From Acidocella aromatica (GTDB lineage Bacteria > Pseudomonadota > Alphaproteobacteria > Acetobacterales > Acetobacteraceae), in assembly GCF_014201825.1 (NCBI RefSeq), contig NZ_JACHFJ010000004.1:78928-142927 (forward strand): a stretch of DNA of 64,000 nt, written 5' to 3'. A program made the translations under genes and the position numbers. Positions 59,758 through 64,000 of this stretch are shown here, piece by piece (the first letter of the stretch is position 1; every line of letters begins with the position of its first letter). The notes below the pieces were generated by a model, which saw nothing but the letters and a program-made list of their open reading frames with translations, made no database searches and was not told the DNA's origin.

Positions 59758-61713
59758 ATGCCTCATAACCGATTCGGCCTCTGCCTGGCGGCGGCGTTGC
59801 TGCCATTTGCCGCCTGGGCCGACGACCAGCCCATCACCGTAACCGCCACGCGCATTGCCACCCCAGTTGGCCAAGTGCCTGCTGGCGTCACCGTGCTCAC
59901 CCAGGCCGATTTCGCCCGCCAGGGCGACACCACCCTCACCGAGGCGCTGAGCACAGTACCGGGCCTGAACGTGGTGCAGCTCGGCGGTCCGGGCAACCAA
60001 GCCAGCGTGTTCATCCGCGGCACCAATTCCGAGGACGTGTTGGTGCTGCTCGACGGCGTGCCGGTGAACGACCCGGCCAACGCCAATGGCGCCTTCGATT
60101 TTGGCCAGTTCCAGATCCCCGATATCGAGCGCGTGGAGGTCGTGCGCGGCGCGATGTCCGGGCTGTATGGCTCGCACGCCATCGGCGGTGTCATCAACAT
60201 CATCACCAAGCGCGGCACCAAGCCGTCCCAGGCCACCATCTCGGTGGCGGGCGGCTACCCAGCCCAGGCCCAGGCCAGCGCCACCATCTCCGGTGTTACG
60301 GGCAATTTCGACTACTCCTTGAGCGGCGGCATCGATGAGGAGGCGGGGTTCGACTACACCCCCCGGCGCATGAGCGTGTACGCCAATCACCAGGACCCGT
60401 ATCGCGCCCGCATGGGCTCCGTGCAGTTGGGCTACACTGTCGCGCCGATGACGCGGGTCTACCTCATCGCCCGCGCCCAGGGTACTGATTCCGCTTCGCC
60501 GAACCTCGCCTATCCCGAGTTCGATGACCCCAACAACATGTTCTACAACAGCAGCTATTTCGGCAAGCTCGGCGTCTCCAGCACGCTGTTCGATGGCCGC
60601 CTGAGCACCGATCTGTTCGTGGCCCGTATGTGGAACGACATCCATAACCGCAACCTGCTCGACGCCACCGATCCAAACTACGCCAGCGCCAACGATATTT
60701 ATCACGGACGCCGGACCGACACGCAGTGGAACAACACGCTGCGCCTGCCCGATGCAGGGCTGCTCACCCACTCCTCGCTGCTCTTCGGCGCCGAGTACAG
60801 CAACGACCACGCTGACGAGAACGTGAACGAGGAGAGCGGCGGCTACACCACCAGCCTCAGCGCCTCGCAGCATAGCTGGTCCGGCCATATGGGCCTGCAA
60901 ACGACCATCGCCAACCGCCTCACCCTTACCGGCGCATTGCGCAACGATACCGTTTCCAGCTTCGGCAATGCCATTACCTGGCGCGCGGGCGCGGTACTGG
61001 CTCTGCCCGAGATCGACGCCATGCTGAAAGGCTCGGTTGGCACGGGCTTCCTCGCCCCCTCGCTGTTCGACCTGCATTACATCGATAATTACGGTGATCG
61101 CGGTAACCCGAACCTGCGCCCTGAATACAGCACGGGGTGGGAGCTGGGGCCGGAGTTCGACCTTCCCGCCTTCGGCCAGGAGGATTTCGCCACCCTCTCG
61201 GCCACTTATTTTTCCACCTGCATCCGCGGGCTCATCCAAGCCCAGGCAAACGCCGATTATACCTACACCGAGCAGAACGTGGCCCGGGCCAATATCCAGG
61301 GCGTGGAAACCGGGCTTACGCTGCATCCGGCCAACTGGGTGACCGCCACTATCGACTATACCTACACCCACGCCGTTTCCGGCACCGATGGCACGCCCCT
61401 GCTGCGCCGTCCTCAGCACTCAGGCAGCGCCAGTTTCACCTTCACGCCGGTACCGGGGCTCTCCATCGCGCCGCAGGTGCAGTATATCGGCCGCTTCAAT
61501 GACTATTTGTACAACGATGCCGGCTATCTCACCGGCACTGGCAACGCGGACCCGGGCACGGTGGTGAACCTCAATGTCTCCTACCGGCTCAACGACAAGC
61601 TTACCTTGTTCGCCACCGGCAGGAACATTCTGAACTCGAATTTCGAGGCCGCGAACGGGCTGCAGATCCCCGGCGCCTCGATGCTGATCGGGGTGCGCGC
61701 CACGGTCGAGTAA
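59758..61713 (+). CDS. btuB: BtuB-like TonB-dependent vitamin B12 receptor
   Basis: A 651-residue outer-membrane receptor. A signal peptide (FGLCLAAALLPFAAWA) is followed at once by a TonB box-like PITVTATR. Then comes a plug domain (VFIRGTNSEDVLVLLDGVPVND, VEVVRGAMSGLYGSHAIGGVINIITKRG) and a 22-strand barrel ending YRLNDKLTLFATGRNILN...VRATVE. The cobalamin riboswitch upstream makes corrinoids the likely substrate. A TonB gene lies 1.4 kb downstream. It is convergent with the outer-membrane protein gene after it. Confidence 0.93.
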   Translation: MPHNRFGLCLAAALLPFAAWADDQPITVTATRIATPVGQVPAGVTVLTQADFARQGDTTLTEALSTVPGLNVVQLGGPGNQASVFIRGTNSEDVLVLLDGVPVNDPANANGAFDFGQFQIPDIERVEVVRGAMSGLYGSHAIGGVINIITKRGTKPSQATISVAGGYPAQAQASATISGVTGNFDYSLSGGIDEEAGFDYTPRRMSVYANHQDPYRARMGSVQLGYTVAPMTRVYLIARAQGTDSASPNLAYPEFDDPNNMFYNSSYFGKLGVSSTLFDGRLSTDLFVARMWNDIHNRNLLDATDPNYASANDIYHGRRTDTQWNNTLRLPDAGLLTHSSLLFGAEYSNDHADENVNEESGGYTTSLSASQHSWSGHMGLQTTIANRLTLTGALRNDTVSSFGNAITWRAGAVLALPEIDAMLKGSVGTGFLAPSLFDLHYIDNYGDRGNPNLRPEYSTGWELGPEFDLPAFGQEDFATLSATYFSTCIRGLIQAQANADYTYTEQNVARANIQGVETGLTLHPANWVTATIDYTYTHAVSGTDGTPLLRRPQHSGSASFTFTPVPGLSIAPQVQYIGRFNDYLYNDAGYLTGTGNADPGTVVNLNVSYRLNDKLTLFATGRNILNSNFEAANGLQIPGASMLIGVRATVE

Positions 61714-61728
61714 CGGCGCGGGCGGCGG

Positions 61729-62748
61729 CTAAAAAGCCGTCGCCACCCGCAGCTCCACGGCGCGGTTCACCGGCCCGCCATGCACCAGCACATCGTACTC
61801 GCCGTTCAGCATCACCTGCCAATGCGGAGAGACGTAAGAGGATAGTCCGAGGAAGACCTGGCTCTCTTCGGTTCTGCTGCCGGAATCCAGCGTTGCGCCG
61901 TTTTGCAGGCGGTAAACCTGCTTGCCGCCGAGGGACTGGTAAAACCCTGGCGTGATTGTGGCGAGGGTGGCCGGGTAGAACTGGAAAGGCAGGAATACAC
62001 GGAACTCGCCTTCGGGCTGCTGGTGCAACCGTGCCGGCACCGTGCTGGCCGGTCGGATAGGCCCATAGGCTAGGTAGTCGTTGGCGTAGAGGGCGGGCGA
62101 GACCACCCCCGCGCCGTTATTGTCGCTGAAGATATACAGCTCGCCCCAGACTTCGATGGACAGGTTCCGCCCCTGCGGCGAGCCTAGCAACGTGGTGCGG
62201 AACCCCGCCTCGCTCTCGAAGGTCCACATATTCTTCGTATAGTTCAAGGTCGCCGTCTTGTCGTAGCTGCCGATTGGCGGGTCGAACCACTGGCCCAGCA
62301 CCAGATAGGTGCCGTTTTTGTCGTTGGCATAGGGGAAGAGGAACGCGCCCAGATTGGGTTGGGCAAGGCCGTCGCCATGGCGGAGGCGCGCGCGCCCCGA
62401 GCCAAGGCCGGGCAGGTTGGGGGTGCCGATTTCCTGCGGGCCGAGAAAGTTAGTGTACACCTGATACAGCTGCACTCCGCCGACCATGCCGGCGACATTG
62501 AAGGTGTGGATGTAGCGGATGGCCTGGACATCGATCGAGACGCGCGTGTTCTTGCCGTAGCCGTTTCCGCGCACGGGGGCGAACTCTCCGGCGCCGTCGA
62601 GCACGTTGTAATAGAGCAGGATATTGATGTTGGCCGGAGGTTGGACGGCATCCCCCGGCAAGGGGACGGAGGCCCGCGCGGCTTGTCCACCCAGGCATAG
62701 CGCAACACTTGCGCCCAGCAGAACGACGCGCCGTAATACCCCCCACAT
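61729..62748 (-). CDS. Outer membrane protein of the phenol-degradation MetA type (putative transporter)
   Basis: A 339-residue exported beta-barrel protein. The signal peptide (LLGASVALCLGGQAARAS) leads into alternating aromatic strands (INILLYYNVLDGAGEFAPVRGNGYG, LYQVYTNFLGPQEIG, YLVLGQWFDPPIGSYDK) and a C-terminal Phe (ELRVATAF), as in outer-membrane barrels. It fits the group annotated as phenol degradation protein MetA-like or putative porin; its cargo is unknown. ATG 62748 with GGGACAGG upstream starts the signal peptide; the longer frame adds only polar residues. Confidence 0.82.
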   Translation of the reverse strand: MWGVLRRVVLLGASVALCLGGQAARASVPLPGDAVQPPANINILLYYNVLDGAGEFAPVRGNGYGKNTRVSIDVQAIRYIHTFNVAGMVGGVQLYQVYTNFLGPQEIGTPNLPGLGSGRARLRHGDGLAQPNLGAFLFPYANDKNGTYLVLGQWFDPPIGSYDKTATLNYTKNMWTFESEAGFRTTLLGSPQGRNLSIEVWGELYIFSDNNGAGVVSPALYANDYLAYGPIRPASTVPARLHQQPEGEFRVFLPFQFYPATLATITPGFYQSLGGKQVYRLQNGATLDSGSRTEESQVFLGLSSYVSPHWQVMLNGEYDVLVHGGPVNRAVELRVATAF

Positions 62749-62827
62749 AAGCCTGTCCCTTGTGATGTTGTGATCCTGGCAGGACGCCGGATGTATATAG
62801 TTACTTGTCAAAGAGTGCTTATGAGAT

Positions 62828-62844
62828 TGTCAATAGAATTGACA
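62828..62844. promoter_or_regulatory. Perfect inverted repeat upstream of the outer-membrane protein
   Basis: TGTCAAT-AGA-ATTGACA is a 17-nt perfect dyad about 80 bp upstream of the outer-membrane protein start. On the minus strand its TTGACA could serve as a -35. A related TTGACA lies at about 62806-62811. Confidence 0.5.
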
Positions 62845-62923
62845 GGCGAATAACAATTTTGCCGGCTGGGCGGCGGCGGATCCCAGCGTTGCGTTTCGCC
62901 TCAAAGCCCTGGTAGCTAGGCGC

Positions 62924-63139
62924 GTGAAACCGATCCAGAAAATCGCAGCTGGGAGCGTCGCGGTCGGGGCCCTGGTGTTTGCCGGCAAGATGCTGGCGGC
63001 AAAAGTCAGTGGCGGTACTGCCTTGCTTTCGGACGCTCTGGAAGCCCTTGTGAACGTGGCGTCCTCCGCGCTGGTCATCGTTACCATTCATGTCGAGCCG
63101 ACTGAGAAGGCCAAGCAAGAGGGCGCGCTGGTGCCTTGA
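62924..63139 (+). pseudogene. Cation diffusion facilitator N-terminal remnant
   Basis: A 71-codon frame (GTG start) reads AAGSVAVGALVFAGKMLAAKV and GTALLSDALEALVNVASSALVIVTIHV. This is transmembrane helix 1-2 of a CDF metal exporter, including the SDALE metal-site motif. The sequence then changes to EPTEKAKQEGALVP and stops; the remaining four helices and cytoplasmic domain are missing. It ends 7 bp before the tonB start. It may be a relic or a translated leader, but it cannot be a working CDF. Confidence 0.65.
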
Positions 63140-63146
63140 GGCCCGC

Positions 63147-63884
63147 ATGACCGCCTCTCAGCGGACCCGGCCGCTTGCCCCGGAGATACGGGCGCAGAAA
63201 ACAGGCCTGCGTGCCTGGGGCGATGCCCGCTTTCCCCGTCTCAGCTTGCCTTTGTCCTATGATTGGGAGGCGGGGATCGTGTCCGCCGGGTTGCATGTGG
63301 CGACCTTGGTGCTGGTATTGGCGCTGGTGGTGCTGCGCCTGCCGCCGCCACCCGACGAGTCGGTGGTCGAGGTGATCCCCGAAGCCCCGCCGCAAGGTGA
63401 GGCCCAGCCCCAAGCCACGCCGCCCGTGCCGCAACCGCCGCAGCCCAAGCTCACGGCCAGCATGGCCCAGACGCCAGACGATGCATTGCCGCTTCCGCCG
63501 CCCGCCGCGCCGCCACGTCCGGTACCGCCACGCCCCACGCCGCAGCCCCAGGCCCGCACCCAGGGCAGCCATGTTCCGGCACCGCATCGCGGCACGCAGG
63601 AGGTGCGGATCACTCGCCCGGCCTCACCCGATGCGAGCAATGTTGTGCCCGATTACAGCGAGCAGGCCCGCATGGCGGGCGAGCAGGGCGAGGTGCATTT
63701 CGTGGTGAGCATCACGCCCTGGGGCAGCGTGAACAATGTCAGCGTCACCGGCAGCAGCGGCTATCCCGACCTCGACGACAGCGTGCGCATGGCGGCCCTT
63801 CAATGGCATTTCCACCCGGCCCAGATCAACGGCAAGCCGGTGGCTTCCACGCTGAAGCTCTGGGTACGCTTCGAGCCGCAATAG
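63147..63884 (+). CDS. tonB: TonB-family energy transducer
   Basis: A 245-residue TonB. One N-terminal membrane helix (IVSAGLHVATLVLVLALVVLRL, with the conserved SxxxH pattern) is followed by a long Pro-rich spacer (PPPAAPPRPVPPRPTPQPQ). The C-terminal TonB domain is YSEQARMAGEQGEVHFVVSITPWGSVNNVSVTGSSGYPDLDDSVRMAALQWHF in consecutive blocks. It transmits proton-motive force from ExbBD to outer-membrane receptors such as the nearby BtuB. ATG 63147 is the start. ExbB and ExbD are not in this window. Confidence 0.93.
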   Translation: MTASQRTRPLAPEIRAQKTGLRAWGDARFPRLSLPLSYDWEAGIVSAGLHVATLVLVLALVVLRLPPPPDESVVEVIPEAPPQGEAQPQATPPVPQPPQPKLTASMAQTPDDALPLPPPAAPPRPVPPRPTPQPQARTQGSHVPAPHRGTQEVRITRPASPDASNVVPDYSEQARMAGEQGEVHFVVSITPWGSVNNVSVTGSSGYPDLDDSVRMAALQWHFHPAQINGKPVASTLKLWVRFEPQ

Positions 63885-63952
63885 CGCGAAAGACGCCGCT
63901 TGTTAGAAAAAGCGGCACCAAAAATTCTGTGACTTTGGGCCGAAGCCACAAA

Positions 63953-63978
63953 AAAAGGGCCCCGTTTGGGGCCCTTTT
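63953..63978. terminator. Bidirectional terminator after tonB
   Basis: AAAAGGGCCCC-GTTT-GGGGCCCTTTT is a perfect stem with A- and T-runs on both sides. It suits tonB and a convergent minus-strand gene entering at the right edge. Confidence 0.9.
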
Positions 63979-63982
63979 GGTT

Positions 63983-64000
63983 TTATGCCGCGTCGTCAGA
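63983..64000 (-). CDS. C-terminal tail of a minus-strand gene (cut by window edge)
   Basis: The last 18 bases on the minus strand read Ser-Asp-Asp-Ala-Ala-stop and are followed at once by the strong terminator. This would fit the end of a convergent gene, but only six codons are visible. Confidence 0.3.
   Translation of the reverse strand, partial: SDDAA

Noticed and set aside
59725..61419. 564-codon open frame on the minus strand
   Set aside because: Antisense shadow of the BtuB-like receptor. It also runs through the leader just before the receptor start.

Overview
The window is a GC-rich, densely coded alphaproteobacterial chromosome segment. The ffh-rpsP-rimM-trmD-rplS-leuCD-leuB order, the Hint-domain protein of a type common in acetic acid bacteria, and the overall protein similarity suggest an Acetobacteraceae member, perhaps an acidophile such as Acidocella or Acidiphilium. 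The genus is an inference from pattern memory, not from a search. I see no phage, insertion sequence, CRISPR array or rRNA operon.

Layout. 1-5 kb: a redox island with a ferredoxin and FAD ferredoxin reductase on the minus strand, divergent from a VanB-like reductase and a Rieske oxygenase. Each side has a good -24/-12 (sigma-54) promoter, and a XylR/DmpR-type sigma-54 activator lies next door. 5-10 kb: an exported superoxide reductase, an ABC-F ATPase and katG. 10-17.4 kb: a two-component system divergent from a tripartite RND efflux operon. 17.4-22.6 kb: a DUF1543 gene, then GntR regulator-acnD-prpF (2-methylcitrate branch). 22.8-25.4 kb: a chemoreceptor and an RlpA-like lipoprotein. 25.5-30.4 kb: a compact six-gene operon for a cytosolic group 3b-type NAD(P)-linked [NiFe]-hydrogenase, with a maturation protease and a stand-alone cyclic-nucleotide-binding-domain protein. 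30.5-35.5 kb: a LysR regulator with cupin, alcohol dehydrogenase, SDR and aldo/keto reductase, beside a decayed carboxymuconolactone decarboxylase gene. 35.9-37.8 kb: an NsrR-like repressor and hmp sharing two operator-like repeats. 38-40.7 kb: a YdjM-like membrane protein and thiC under a TPP riboswitch. 40.8-42.7 kb: MaoC and TetR genes divergent from a crotonase. 42.7-46.7 kb: a loosely packed region with a P-type ATPase remnant, an ArsO-like monooxygenase, a Spy/CpxP-like protein and an EamA transporter with a histidine-rich tail. 46.9-53.7 kb: tRNA-Arg, leuBDC and the translation/SRP operon. 53.8-58.6 kb: a metalloprotease-Hint fusion, a Nudix hydrolase, an Atm1-type ABC exporter and a small unknown gene. 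58.7-64 kb: rpmB, arfB, a cobalamin riboswitch with a BtuB-like receptor, an outer-membrane protein, a CDF transporter remnant and tonB.

How it fits together. Several modules handle oxidative, nitrosative and metal stress: superoxide reductase, KatG, Hmp/NsrR, the RND pump, Spy and the Atm1-type exporter. Others manage redox balance (hydrogenase, oxygenase electron chains) and vitamin supply (riboswitch-controlled thiC and btuB, with TonB to energise uptake). The most unusual items are the metalloprotease-Hint fusion, the HTH-less cyclic-nucleotide-binding protein embedded in the hydrogenase operon, the His-tailed EamA transporter, the twin sigma-54 promoters, the superoxide reductase lacking the usual lysine, and a 76-nt nested palindrome before a decayed metal ATPase.
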